Positions 33,336 to 42,494 are shown, numbered from the stretch's first letter. The stretch is 64,000 bases of DNA from [Clostridium] asparagiforme DSM 15981 (GCA_025149125.1 CP102272.1:1364001-1428000); one strand, 5' to 3'. A program made the numbers and translations. Notes: generated from the letters alone by a model not told the origin.

Positions 33336-36300
33336 TTGAAGGTCGTGATCGAGGCATACACGAAGCCCTACCGGGAAGAAATGGAGAAGGTGCAGCAGAA
33401 AACTAGCCAGGTTGCGGACCGGGTGAAACGGCAGACGGAGCGTGTCTCAAACAGTTGGAAAAAAGTAGGGCGTGTGATCGCTGCGGTGCTGTCCGTGGCT
33501 GCGATTGTGTCGTTCGGTAAATCCTGCCTGAAACTTGGGTCGGACCTTCAGGAGGTTCAAAACGTTGTAGACGTCACCTTCGGGGCGATGTCCGGCAGCG
33601 TGGACGAGTTCGCGAAAAATGCGGCGGAGTCGTTCGGGTTGTCGGAAACCATGGCGAAAAAGTACATGGGTACTTACGGCGCTATGGCGAAATCGTTCGG
33701 GATTGTGGGGAAGGCCGGATACGATATGTCTACGGCCATCACGGGCCTCACGGGCGACGTGGCGTCGTTCTATAACCTCTCCCAGGATGAAGCCTACACC
33801 AAGCTGAAAAGTATCTTCACGGGCGAAACTGAGAGCCTGAAGGACCTCGGCGTGGTTATGACTCAGACCGCCCTCGATCAGTACGCCCTCAATAATGGAT
33901 TTGGCCGGACTACGGCCAAAATGACCGAGCAGGAAAAGGTCATGCTACGGTATCAGTTCGTCATGGACCGGCTGTCGGACGCCCAAGGGGATTTTTCCCG
34001 GACGTCTGGGAGCTGGGCCAACCAGGTCCGCATTCTTCAGCTCCGATTTGAGAGTTTGAAAGCCACAATCGGACAAGGGCTAATTAACGCATTCACCCCG
34101 GTGATTCAGGTGATCAACACCATATTGGCGAAGCTGGAAACCCTGGCGAGCTATTTCCGGGCATTCACGGTGGCGATCTTTGGGGACGCTTCCGGTGGGG
34201 AAACGGCGGCAGGTAGCGCGGCCGGTGCAATGGCGGACGCTGCGGGATCATCCGGGACCGTTGCTGATAATATGGCAGACGCCGCAGGATCGGCAAAGCA
34301 GATGGCAAAATCTCTGGCCTCGTTCGATGAGCTGAACAACCGCACCTCCTCTAAGGGGGCAGGCGGCGGAGCTTCCGGCGGCGGGATTCTGGGGGATCTT
34401 GACTTAAGCATGGAGAACGTCCAGAAACAGGCGGATGTAATCTCAAACAAGATTATCGACGCCTTTAAAACCGGGGATTACTATTCTGTCGGCGCATTTA
34501 TCGGAGCCTCCATCACGGACGCACTCCGGGAGATTAATTGGGACAATGCGTACCAGTCCGCCCATAATTTTGGTAGTGGGTTCGCACAATTCCTGAACGG
34601 TCTTATTTCGCCAGAGCTTTTTGGGGAAGTAGGGCAAAGTATTGCAGGGGCGCTTAACACGGCGATTTATGCCGTGCTTTCGTTTGGGAAGGATTTTGAG
34701 TGGTCGAACTTTGGACAATCCATTGCCAGCGGGATTAATGGATTTTTCGCAAAATATGATTTTGCGGCGCTTGGTGACACGTTCTCCACATACGCCATAG
34801 GGCTGTTGGATACCGTAAGCGCAGCGCTGGAAAAGACAGATTGGGTGCAGATCGGAGAGAAGATTGGAGAGTTCCTCGAAAACTTAGATTGGGATACTAT
34901 TATTGCAAAAGCAGGGAAAGTAGTTGCAGACGCGTTCGTGGCCGCTGTCGGAATGTATATTGGATTGGCAAGTGCTGCGCCAATCGAAACAGGCGTAATT
35001 ACTGCAATACTGGGCCTGAAATTTACCGGACTGGGAACATCGCTTGCCAAGTCAATCAAAGCGGCATTGTCTGGCGGATTGAACCTTGGAAAGCTTTCAT
35101 TACTATTTCAGGGGTTTAATTTTAACACCGCTTCCTTTGTAATGCTTGGGAATGAGCTTATTGATATGTTCGATGAGTTTATTCGCGAGAACTTTGGGGA
35201 AAGCGTTTTAAACGCAATGGGTGAGGGGATGCTGGTTGCGGTAAGCGCGGGTATTGGAACATTGTTTGGCGGCCCGATTGGCACCCTTGTGGGCGCGATT
35301 ATCGGCATTGTTATTGATACAGTGCGGGGCGGCGAGTGGGCGACAAAGTTATGGGACACGATCAAGGAGAAGCTTTTCAACTTTAGTTTTTCATCGTCTC
35401 TACTGGAAAAAGCAAAAGGCTTTTTCAAAACGGCTTTTTCGTCCAGCAACTTTTTAGAGATCGGCATAAATATTATCGCCGGTATTGGTTCTGGTTTGAC
35501 CGCCGGAGTATCCTACTTGCTTGAACCTATTGGAGATCTGCTGACCTGGATCGTGGATGGAATATGTTCAGTATTTGGAATCCACTCGCCCGCAAAAGAA
35601 ATGGAGCCTTACGGCGGATATATCCTGATGGGCATAGTTGAAGGATTCCGAGGTACTTTTGGAGAATGGACTGCGGCTCTGAATGATTGGTATAACCAGC
35701 ATATCGCCCCATGGTTTACGGCACAAAAATGGTCTGATCTGTATAATACGATTAAAACCAGCATGAAAACCAAATGGGACGAGACAGTGGCACAATGGAA
35801 AACAGGCATTCAAAGCTGGTGGACTGAACATGTAACAAAGTGGTTCACCGCAGAGAAATGGACCTCCGCATTATCGGGGGTCAAGACTGGCTTTTCGAAT
35901 GCTTTTACCGCAGCTATAGACGCCGTAAAGGCGTTGTGGAATAAGTTCGCGGAATGGCTTAACAGCAAGCTGACATTCGACATTGACCCGATTGAAGTCG
36001 CGGGGATGACCGTGTATGAAGGTGGAACCGTGCAGCTTGGTAAGATTCCAACGTTTGCGACTGGAGGATATCCTGAAACGGGTCAGCTGTTCATCGCCAA
36101 CGAGTCCGGCCCGGAAATGGTTGGGCGAATCGGGAATAGAACAGCGGTTGCGAATGGTGATCAGATTACGGATGGAATAGCCTGCGCGGTGATGGTTGCC
36201 AACGCGGAACAGAATCAACTGCTGCGGGAGCAGAACGATCTTTTGCGTTTGATCCTGTCCAAACCGGGAGTCAATCGGGACGACATAGTGGACCTGTGGA

Positions 36301-36359
36301 AATCTGGAGCCGCGGAGTTCAGGCAGCAGACCGGTCGCCAGTTAGGGTTGGCGTTCTAA
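33336..36359 (+). CDS. Tail tape measure protein
   Basis: 1007 residues from a TTG at 33336; no strong ribosome site or ATG is present, so the start is tentative. The TP901-type core begins at about 50 (SCLKLGSDLQEVQNVVDVTF) and runs to TSGSWANQVRILQLRFESLK. Gly/Ala-rich and hydrophobic membrane-like segments lie at about 540-670. The repeated Trp-rich segments (WTAALNDWYNQHIAPWFTAQ; WWTEHVTKWFTAEKW) are typical of phage tape measures. Its length implies a tail of about 150 nm by the usual rule of 1.5 angstrom per residue. Confidence 0.93.
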   Translation: MKVVIEAYTKPYREEMEKVQQKTSQVADRVKRQTERVSNSWKKVGRVIAAVLSVAAIVSFGKSCLKLGSDLQEVQNVVDVTFGAMSGSVDEFAKNAAESFGLSETMAKKYMGTYGAMAKSFGIVGKAGYDMSTAITGLTGDVASFYNLSQDEAYTKLKSIFTGETESLKDLGVVMTQTALDQYALNNGFGRTTAKMTEQEKVMLRYQFVMDRLSDAQGDFSRTSGSWANQVRILQLRFESLKATIGQGLINAFTPVIQVINTILAKLETLASYFRAFTVAIFGDASGGETAAGSAAGAMADAAGSSGTVADNMADAAGSAKQMAKSLASFDELNNRTSSKGAGGGASGGGILGDLDLSMENVQKQADVISNKIIDAFKTGDYYSVGAFIGASITDALREINWDNAYQSAHNFGSGFAQFLNGLISPELFGEVGQSIAGALNTAIYAVLSFGKDFEWSNFGQSIASGINGFFAKYDFAALGDTFSTYAIGLLDTVSAALEKTDWVQIGEKIGEFLENLDWDTIIAKAGKVVADAFVAAVGMYIGLASAAPIETGVITAILGLKFTGLGTSLAKSIKAALSGGLNLGKLSLLFQGFNFNTASFVMLGNELIDMFDEFIRENFGESVLNAMGEGMLVAVSAGIGTLFGGPIGTLVGAIIGIVIDTVRGGEWATKLWDTIKEKLFNFSFSSSLLEKAKGFFKTAFSSSNFLEIGINIIAGIGSGLTAGVSYLLEPIGDLLTWIVDGICSVFGIHSPAKEMEPYGGYILMGIVEGFRGTFGEWTAALNDWYNQHIAPWFTAQKWSDLYNTIKTSMKTKWDETVAQWKTGIQSWWTEHVTKWFTAEKWTSALSGVKTGFSNAFTAAIDAVKALWNKFAEWLNSKLTFDIDPIEVAGMTVYEGGTVQLGKIPTFATGGYPETGQLFIANESGPEMVGRIGNRTAVANGDQITDGIACAVMVANAEQNQLLREQNDLLRLILSKPGVNRDDIVDLWKSGAAEFRQQTGRQLGLAF

Positions 36360-36363
36360 TTTA

Positions 36364-36392
36364 TTTACATTTCCTTCTCGGTCTGGTATACT
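36364..36392 (+). promoter_or_regulatory. Promoter of the moron gene
   Basis: TTTACA (36364-36369), 17-bp spacer, TATACT (36387-36392), 28 bases before the moron start. A sigma-A promoter inside the late tail operon is a hallmark of a moron. Confidence 0.7.
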
Positions 36393-36419
36393 TGCAGTAA
36401 CAGATCGGGAGGGGATATC

Positions 36420-37112
36420 GTGAAATTGGGATTGTTTAAACGTCAAGTAACGCTGGAAGAAATATCGGATGAAAAGTCGTGCTATATACGGGTAATGGAC
36501 TTGATGAAAAGCCGTCAATTAAGCGAGGCGTACGCGATAATATGCCGCTGGAGAATGATATCTGGCAGGCAAGGCTTGGGGTTAGACTGGGAAAAGGAAT
36601 TACGAAAAGGACTTAATCCAGAAGATGATGTGATTTTACGGCAACTTTACGCCGAAAGCTTACCCCCCAAGGTTATAAGTAGCGCAATCTATGCGATTTT
36701 GTCAGGAGCCTCTAACCTGGATGTAGCCAAAATGTATTGTGAGATATATCCTGGGGTAAGAGCTGAGATTGAATCGCAGCTACGGTATTTACAGTCAGTG
36801 TATTCTACCCTTAAAGCGTTGAAAGATGCTGAGGAAACTGGGGAGAAATATGTGATTTTTACGGCGGATTTAGACTCGCGGACGTGCCCACTGTGTGGTA
36901 AGCTGGATGGAAAGAGAATAAAAATATCTGAAGGCGTAATTGGTGTTAATTTACCGCCAATGCATAGCGGGTGTAGATGTACCCTTATCTGCGGAATGGC
37001 AGTCTGTGAATTGAAAAAGTTAAAACGACGTATGCGAAATCCGCAGACAAATAAAAGCGAAGTGATTCCGTATATCACTTACACACAATGGAAAAAGAAG
37101 TATTTAAATTAA
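36420..37112 (+). CDS. Moron: gp7-like C-terminal domain protein expressed on its own
   Basis: 230 residues from GTG 36420 (GGGAGGGG upstream). The C-terminal half, FTADLDSRTCPLCGKLDGKRI with LPPMHSGCRCTLI, is the same Cys/His head-morphogenesis domain as in the gp7-like protein at 27630. The N-terminal half (about 1-130) is different. It has its own promoter and a terminator (37119-37145), is richer in A and T than its neighbours and breaks the normal tape measure-to-Dit order. I infer an inserted moron, possibly expressed in the lysogen; the function is unknown. Confidence 0.7.
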   Translation: MKLGLFKRQVTLEEISDEKSCYIRVMDLMKSRQLSEAYAIICRWRMISGRQGLGLDWEKELRKGLNPEDDVILRQLYAESLPPKVISSAIYAILSGASNLDVAKMYCEIYPGVRAEIESQLRYLQSVYSTLKALKDAEETGEKYVIFTADLDSRTCPLCGKLDGKRIKISEGVIGVNLPPMHSGCRCTLICGMAVCELKKLKRRMRNPQTNKSEVIPYITYTQWKKKYLN

Positions 37113-37118
37113 TCGACG

Positions 37119-37145
37119 AAGCACCTGGACACCCGGGTGCTTTTT
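37119..37145 (+). terminator. Rho-independent terminator after the moron
   Basis: Stem AAGCACC / GGTGCTT (37119-37125 with 37136-37142), merging into a run of five T (37141-37145). Confidence 0.8.
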
Positions 37146-37170
37146 GATTGCAGAAAAGGGAGGTGAGGCG

Positions 37171-37572
37171 GTGGCGTTTGAGGGTTGGCTGCTGAAAATC
37201 AACGGGAGATTATTCCCCGAAAAATTCATCGCGCATGGTTCATACAGCTCCACGCCGAACCAGCAGCAGGACGAGGACTCATACACTGATTCGCTCGGGG
37301 AGCTAGTCCGCAATGTCCTGCCACATACCCGATCGAAAATTGAGTGGACCACTCCCATGATCCATCTAGCCAATAAACAGGAAATGCAATCTTTCTTTCC
37401 TGGTGGTGGCGGGAGGATAAAAGCCAACGTGGAATACTGGAACGACGAAGATAACGCCTATACAACGGGCGTTTTTTATTTGCCCGATGTCAAGTTTGAC
37501 TACTACGACGTTGACCCGGAAACCAAGGATATCCGGTATAAGCCGATCCGTATAGGGCTGATTGAGTATTAA
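37171..37572 (+). CDS. Distal-tail-like protein (DUF6711 type)
   Basis: 133 residues from the GTG at 37171 (GGAGGTGAGG upstream). VAFEGWLLKINGRLFPEKFI and SYSSTPNQQQDEDSYTDS resemble DUF6711, short proteins encoded between tape measure and tail-tip protein. It probably takes the position of Dit at the tail tip. Moderate certainty. Confidence 0.65.
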   Translation: MAFEGWLLKINGRLFPEKFIAHGSYSSTPNQQQDEDSYTDSLGELVRNVLPHTRSKIEWTTPMIHLANKQEMQSFFPGGGGRIKANVEYWNDEDNAYTTGVFYLPDVKFDYYDVDPETKDIRYKPIRIGLIEY

Positions 37573-37584
37573 GGAGGTGATCGC

Positions 37585-39699
37585 GTGTTAGAGTTCCCGG
37601 AGGAGATCAAAGCAAAATTCCGAAGCCGGTCAGGTGGGCCGGACAGTGTGAAATATCTGGAGCTGGTGTTTTACGAGTCCGGGATTGACGCGGTATATCC
37701 CAGCAACATGCTGTTCCCATCGGATGAACTGTATCCGGCCGATCCTGGGGAACCATGGTTGACGATAGGCCCGAAACGAATATGTCTTGGATCGCTGACC
37801 ATGACCGAGAGTCTGTGCAGCGGCAACGATCTTGTTTGGGGGTCATGTGAGGCCGCCAAGTTTGAGGTGGTAGTGGCGGATATCGAAGATGAGCTGGTTG
37901 GGCGAGAGTTTACCGCTTACCTGACCGTGGGCGGCTACCGCATTGTTTTTGGCATGTACACTGTCACCGCTGTCAAAAAACAGGCGGACCGGACTAAGCG
38001 CAAGATCACTGCCTATGATCGTATGGTCCGTTTTGACGTCGATGTGGCGGAGTGGTATGCGGCAACGTACCCGACAGACCAGACAACGCGCACGGTAAGG
38101 GAGCTGCGGGACAGCTTGTGTGCGTACTGTGGCGTGCAGCAGGCGCACACCGAGCTGGTCAATGACGATCTGGTGGTGGGTAAGACCATATCGCCCCAAA
38201 CCCTGGCCGGACGAGATGTCCTGAAAGCGATCTGCGAGATCAACGGTGTTTTCGGGCATATTGACCGGTCCGGGAAACTGGTATATGTCAGGCTGCAAGA
38301 ATCCGGTGTGTACCCCAGCGATACGCTATACCCCAGTGACAGCCTGTACCCACAGGATGGATGGCTGGACGCGGAAACCTTGGAATATTACAGGACCATC
38401 ACCCATGAGGACTACATGGTCGCAGGAGTGGATCGGCTTCAGATCCGCATGGAGGAGGGCGACATCGGGGCAACGGCCACGAACGGACAGGGAGCGAATG
38501 GCTATGTGATTGAGGGGAATTTCCTGACGTATGGGCTTTCCAGCGCGCAGCTTACGAAGCTTGCCAAGTCCATCCTCGAACAGATCGGGGGCCGGGAATA
38601 CCGGCCGGCGAAAATATCCTGTTACGCCATGCCGTGGCTGGAAGTTGGCGATGGAGTGAGGGCAATCACCACAGACGCCAAGATCGTGACCTATGTCCTC
38701 AAACGGACCATCAAGGGAATACAGGCCATGCAGGATACAATCGAGTCCAAAGGCAGCCCGCAGCGGTCCGAGGTGGGGACCATCGAGAGTGAGATTGTAC
38801 AGCTCAAAGGTAAGTCGGCCAAGATCATCAAGACGGTGGAGGAAGTGTCCGCCACGGTGACAGATTTGGAAGCCCAGACCTCCGCGCAGATCAAGGTCGT
38901 GTCGGATAAGATCGCGGCCGAGGTCAAACGCGCAACGGATCAGGACGTGGAGCTGGCTGGCAGCATATCAATACTGGCCGGCCAGATTGAGCAGAAGGTG
39001 AGTTATAACAACTTGGTGGCGTCCATCAACTTGGAAGCCAACAAGGCCGGTTCAGTAATCACATTCAAAGCCGGGCATTTCATCTTTGACGGCGAAAATT
39101 TCCGGGTTGACGCTGCCGGAGCCGGTGCTCTGGCAAAAGGAAAATTCACTTGGGATTCTGCGGGGAATCTGGAGGCCACGGGTTTAAAATTAAACGGCAC
39201 GGCCAATACCAGCACCATTGGCGCCAACGTGATCAACTGCAATCATCTGGAGGTACAAGACGCCTTGGAATGTGGCAGCGGTATGACGGTATCGGGGCCT
39301 GCTACATTCAACGGCTACATGTACGCCAACCGCATAAGCTGCTTTTCCATCTATTCAGAGATGGCACAGTCAACGTGGTCTGATAAGCGGCTGAAAAAGG
39401 GGATCAGGGACATTTCCCCGGAGACAGCCCGGGAGATCACCCTGGGGCTGAAAAGCGTGTCTTACCGGACAAAGTATAGCGGTACGCGGTCCATGGGCTA
39501 CGTGGCCCAGGACGTCGTGGAGCTGCTGCACACCCTCGGCGTGGATCTCCCGCTGACTGACCGGTATAACGGGTATCTGGCGATCCAATACCAGAATATG
39601 ATCCCGTTGTTAAGTGGGACAGATCAGGCACAGCAAAAGGAGATTGACGAATTGAGACGAGAGCTCAAAGAAATCAAGGAGGCCATATATGGCGGGTAA
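37585..39699 (+). CDS. Tail-tip protein with C-terminal S74 chaperone domain
   Basis: 704 residues from GTG 37585 with a full AAGGAGGTGA. The N-terminal part (to about 380) resembles Tal-like tail proteins and includes repeats such as YPSNMLFPSDELYPAD and YPSDTLYPSDSLYPQD. A coiled-coil segment (about 390-460) follows, then a peptidase S74 intramolecular chaperone starting at WSDKRLKKGIRDI (about 594). In this family the Ser before Asp-Lys is the self-cleavage site, freeing the mature trimer. It may contact the host wall. Confidence 0.88.
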   Translation: MLEFPEEIKAKFRSRSGGPDSVKYLELVFYESGIDAVYPSNMLFPSDELYPADPGEPWLTIGPKRICLGSLTMTESLCSGNDLVWGSCEAAKFEVVVADIEDELVGREFTAYLTVGGYRIVFGMYTVTAVKKQADRTKRKITAYDRMVRFDVDVAEWYAATYPTDQTTRTVRELRDSLCAYCGVQQAHTELVNDDLVVGKTISPQTLAGRDVLKAICEINGVFGHIDRSGKLVYVRLQESGVYPSDTLYPSDSLYPQDGWLDAETLEYYRTITHEDYMVAGVDRLQIRMEEGDIGATATNGQGANGYVIEGNFLTYGLSSAQLTKLAKSILEQIGGREYRPAKISCYAMPWLEVGDGVRAITTDAKIVTYVLKRTIKGIQAMQDTIESKGSPQRSEVGTIESEIVQLKGKSAKIIKTVEEVSATVTDLEAQTSAQIKVVSDKIAAEVKRATDQDVELAGSISILAGQIEQKVSYNNLVASINLEANKAGSVITFKAGHFIFDGENFRVDAAGAGALAKGKFTWDSAGNLEATGLKLNGTANTSTIGANVINCNHLEVQDALECGSGMTVSGPATFNGYMYANRISCFSIYSEMAQSTWSDKRLKKGIRDISPETAREITLGLKSVSYRTKYSGTRSMGYVAQDVVELLHTLGVDLPLTDRYNGYLAIQYQNMIPLLSGTDQAQQKEIDELRRELKEIKEAIYGG

Positions 39700-39877
39700 A
39701 ACGGAAATGATGGCGTACAGCCCGGGGGATATCAAAGTAGCCATGAACGTGCTGAACGGGCTTACAACCACGGGCGTCCTGGCTGCACGGTCAGTCGTCA
39801 CGCTGGCGACTATTTTGGAATCCGGTAAGCTGATGGAAATAGATGAGGAGGTAGAAAAAGAAGATGGCGGAATATAA
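39689..39877 (+). CDS. Small tail-region protein, 62 residues
   Basis: ATG with AAGGAGG upstream, overlapping the tail-tip and fibre genes by 11 and 14 bases. Short helical sequence (SPGDIKVAMNVLNGLTTTGV, ARSVVTLATILESGKLMEID). Position suggests a fibre assembly or spacer protein. No family recognised. Confidence 0.55.
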   Translation: MAGKTEMMAYSPGDIKVAMNVLNGLTTTGVLAARSVVTLATILESGKLMEIDEEVEKEDGGI

Positions 39878-41165
39878 CAAGCAATACACCCCAACGCTGT
39901 GGAAGAACTATCCACTGACGGATACGTCGATCAATGCATACCGGCTGAACCACCTGGAGGGCGGCGTCAACGAGAACGACAACCGTTTGGTTGCACTGTC
40001 CGAGGACAAGGCAGAACAGGCCGTTGTCAACAAAATGGTCAAGACGGTAACGCTGAATAAGGACACTGGCGTTCTGACGGTGACACTGCTCGATGGAACC
40101 CAAAGCACCTATGACCTGGACGTGGAAAAGGTGGTCGCTAATTTTGACTTGAACAACAACAACGATTTGGTTCTGACGCTGGCCGACGGCACACAAAAGG
40201 TTGTTCCGCTGTCCAAATTCATGGATACCTATACATTCAAAAGTTCCGGGACGATTACATTCAACGCGAACGGAAAAGAGATTACCGCGTTCATCCCGGA
40301 CGGCGGCATAACCCTTGCAAAGCTGGAAGCAACTGTACTTTCCACTATTCGGCAGTACATGCTCGACGCCCAAACGGCAAAAGGGCAGGCCGAACAGGCA
40401 GCCGAAAACGCCAGAGGTTACGCCGTAGGTGGTGCAGGGTTTGAAGGGGTCAGCGCCCAGCATTTTGCGAACCAGGCCAAGCGGTATGCCGTGATCACGG
40501 ACGAGGCCCCAAGAGATAACGCACAATACTACGCGCAGGACGCCGCTAAGAGTGCCGAGGAGGCCCGGCAGGCGGCAGGGTGCGACGGAACCGCAGCCTC
40601 CATATCTGCTGTTGATGTCCAGGGCCTTGTGGCTGCCGCAGGAGGGACCAGTGACGTGCAAGCGCTGATCAATGCCGTGGCTGATCAGGTTATCAACCGG
40701 TTGGTTGCCAAGGGGCAGATCGTGAACAACCTGCTTGCAACAGAGCCGGGGAACGTGCTGGACGCCACCCAGGGGAAGGCGCTGAAGGAGTATTATGATC
40801 GGCTGAATAGTGATTTAACTGAGTCCAAAAATGAAGTATTACTCTATTCTGGGAAGATAAAATATAACGATGAAATCAGCGTTCCAAACTTACACAAGTA
40901 TAAGTTGTTCCATCTCGGGGATAACCAAAATGAACTTTATGGGTGTGATGTGGGTGGTGTTGTTGGAAACGTATTAGAGTTTAATTTATCAGGCCAAGTA
41001 TCAGGACGAGCCGTATTTTCATCAATTAAATTTCACATAATCAAAGCCAATACCCTGAAAGTGATTTTTAATATACAAGTTAATGTTACCGCTGACAATG
41101 CTATAGAGTATGTTAGCTTGGAAAGAGAGAGTCAAATAACGTTATGGGGAGTGCCTTTAATCTAA
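39864..41165 (+). CDS. Tail fibre / receptor-binding protein with exchangeable C-terminus (cassette A on)
   Basis: 433 residues; GAGGAGG upstream. Residues 1-314 are constant: an N-terminal attachment part, beta-rich repeats (LTVTLLDGTQSTYDL, VLTLADGTQKVVPL) and a helical collagen-like spacer (AQTAKGQAEQAAENARGYAV). From codon 315 (AAT AGT GAT TTA, NSDL, at 40806) the C-terminal 119 residues are cassette A, which lies between 19-bp inverted repeats. Base composition drops to AT-rich in the cassette. The C-terminal domain should be the receptor-binding head, so switching would change host range. Confidence 0.88.
   Translation: MAEYNKQYTPTLWKNYPLTDTSINAYRLNHLEGGVNENDNRLVALSEDKAEQAVVNKMVKTVTLNKDTGVLTVTLLDGTQSTYDLDVEKVVANFDLNNNNDLVLTLADGTQKVVPLSKFMDTYTFKSSGTITFNANGKEITAFIPDGGITLAKLEATVLSTIRQYMLDAQTAKGQAEQAAENARGYAVGGAGFEGVSAQHFANQAKRYAVITDEAPRDNAQYYAQDAAKSAEEARQAAGCDGTAASISAVDVQGLVAAAGGTSDVQALINAVADQVINRLVAKGQIVNNLLATEPGNVLDATQGKALKEYYDRLNSDLTESKNEVLLYSGKIKYNDEISVPNLHKYKLFHLGDNQNELYGCDVGGVVGNVLEFNLSGQVSGRAVFSSIKFHIIKANTLKVIFNIQVNVTADNAIEYVSLERESQITLWGVPLI
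40799..40817 (+). repeat. Inversion site 1 in the fibre gene
   Basis: TCGGCTGAATAGTGATTTA, exact inverse of site 2 (41644-41662). It contains the 11-bp core AATAGTGATTT shared with the distant sites 3 and 4. The core codes for NSD followed by L or F in every cassette. Confidence 0.9.
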
Positions 41166-41169
41166 TTGA

Positions 41170-41655
41170 TCATTTTGCAATCGCGATCCAGAACACAGAC
41201 AACTCAGAGGCAGAAGTGCCGTTATAGACTACACCAGTTACCTTTTGTGTGTCACGGCTTAATGGCGCTGCACTGCGCAAGTCTGGGCGTGATGTTACTG
41301 CACTCATAACCACCTCAGGATATTTCGAAAACGGTTTTGGGAAATTCACCGTAAATTCAGTCGTGCCGTTTGCAGCAGCGTTGACTGTTGCAATTCCAGA
41401 TTGTATATCAGCACCTGTAACATAACTGGCCCAATCAGTCCACACCGATCCATTATATCGCCTGGTGTGTGTACGATCATAGACCGTTATGCGCTGGATC
41501 ACGTACCCAGTTGTTACGATAACCTCCAAATTACCGGCTACGCTACCGGGTGAGTTGAGAATTGATGGCTCCCCATTGAAACGATATATACCAGGACTTC
41601 TATAATTATTGAAATCACCAGTAACGGCTCCACGATCAACCACTAAATCACTATT
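41170..41655 (-). CDS. Silent fibre C-terminus, cassette B (no start or promoter)
   Basis: An open frame of 161 codons beginning AAT AGT GAT TTA in site 2 and ending four bases from the stop of cassette A, on the opposite strand. The protein has a pyocin-knob-like repeat (YRSPGIYRFNGEPSIL, RYNGSVWTDWASY) and a gp53-like C-terminal beta domain (FTVNFPKPFSKYPEVVMSAV), both typical of receptor-binding heads. Inversion between sites 1 and 2 would fuse it in frame to the constant fibre part at RLNSDL. It has no credible ribosome site of its own. Confidence 0.85.
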   Translation of the reverse strand, partial: NSDLVVDRGAVTGDFNNYRSPGIYRFNGEPSILNSPGSVAGNLEVIVTTGYVIQRITVYDRTHTRRYNGSVWTDWASYVTGADIQSGIATVNAAANGTTEFTVNFPKPFSKYPEVVMSAVTSRPDLRSAAPLSRDTQKVTGVVYNGTSASELSVFWIAIAK

Positions 41656-41662
41656 CAGCCGA
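41644..41662 (-). repeat. Inversion site 2
   Basis: Exact inverse copy of site 1; the segment between them is 826 bp. The stop codon of the minus-strand gene at 41651-41836 (GCT GAA TAG) lies inside this repeat, so inversion leaves that gene intact. Confidence 0.9.
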
Positions 41663-41836
41663 CGACAAAATGACGGCCTTCAGGCGTGCAAGCTCCAGGT
41701 TCGCGGCGGCGGCCTCGTCGGAAATGTAGTGGACGCCGGAAAAGTTGATGGATTCGCAGGGCAACAGCTCCATTGCCTCCCAAATTGCATACGCGGCTTC
41801 CAGGGATTGGTAGATAACATAAGAATTACAGATCAT
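41651..41836 (-). CDS. 61-residue minus-strand protein abutting the inversion site
   Basis: ATG at 41836 (complement) with GGAGGTG upstream. Helical, acidic sequence (YQSLEAAYAIWEAMELLPCE, ISDEAAAANLELARLKAVIL). The last codons and the TAG stop lie in the 19-bp inversion repeat, yet in a different frame from the fibre. It runs against the late operon. It could be a fibre chaperone or a recombination accessory; neither is shown. Confidence 0.6.
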   Translation of the reverse strand: MICNSYVIYQSLEAAYAIWEAMELLPCESINFSGVHYISDEAAAANLELARLKAVILSSAE

Positions 41837-41971
41837 AAGACACCTCCGGGTGTAAGACTAACAGATAGGCCCATTGTAAGCGATTGGGCCGAAAAATGCA
41901 ACCGAAAACCGGGCCTCACAAGGGCCTTATTTTATTGCCCGGCTGCCCGTCGGGCGGAAAGGAAAGAATCT

Positions 41972-42361
41972 ATGAAAGATACTATGATTTTGAGAGACGG
42001 AACCGTGATTGAGCTGGAGGCCGGGGCCTCCCTGGGAGATATCCGGGTGATGGCAGCGGATCGGGCGGATATGGCAGCCACATGGGCCAAGCTGACGCCG
42101 GAGAACCTGGCCGTGGTCCAGGTCAAGAACGGGGCCGGGCTGGTGGCGGGGAACTATACGGACCTTGTCCTGGACGCTGAGACGTCCACAGCGGCCGCCG
42201 ATGGCACCGTGCTGACCAGTTACCACCTGCGGCCCAAGACGGACCTGGAGAGGCTTACAGAGCGCGTGGGAGCGGTGGAATCCGGCCAGGAGGTCCAGGA
42301 CGGGGCGATCAATGACCTGGGGACTGCCGTGGGTGAGATTGCGGGGGAGGTGATGGCATAA
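41972..42361 (+). CDS. Phage hypothetical protein, 129 residues, fibre-module accessory
   Basis: ATG at 41972 with GGAAAGGAAAG upstream; the longer frame to 41609 is not used because it runs back through cassette B. N-terminal beta part (MILRDGTVIELEAGASLGDI) and C-terminal coiled coil (TDLERLTERVGAVESGQEV). It stops with TAATG at the next gene. Similar small proteins sit between fibre and XkdX genes in Clostridia phages; their role is unknown. Confidence 0.65.
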   Translation: MKDTMILRDGTVIELEAGASLGDIRVMAADRADMAATWAKLTPENLAVVQVKNGAGLVAGNYTDLVLDAETSTAAADGTVLTSYHLRPKTDLERLTERVGAVESGQEVQDGAINDLGTAVGEIAGEVMA

Positions 42362-42483
42362 TGGGCGCATTTTACGGTTTGAGGATCAGGGCCGGTATCA
42401 TGACGCTGGAAGAGGTTCCGGCGTTCTGGCGGGCCAAAGTTGACAAGTGGCTGGTGGACAATCCCGAAAATAAGGAAAGGTGA
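42361..42483 (+). CDS. XkdX-like small phage protein, 40 residues
   Basis: Begins at the ATG overlapping the previous TAA. Sequence GAFYGLRIRAGIMTLEEVPA-FWRAKV resembles the XkdX family, short proteins encoded just before holins. It ends at TGA 42481-42483, at the holin's ribosome site. Confidence 0.6.
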   Translation: MGAFYGLRIRAGIMTLEEVPAFWRAKVDKWLVDNPENKER

Positions 42484-42494
42484 GGTATACGAAA

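Noticed and set aside
41609..42361. A 250-residue gene starting at 41609
   Set aside because: The first 120 codons overlap cassette B and a minus-strand gene on the other strand; a good ribosome site supports the start at 41972.
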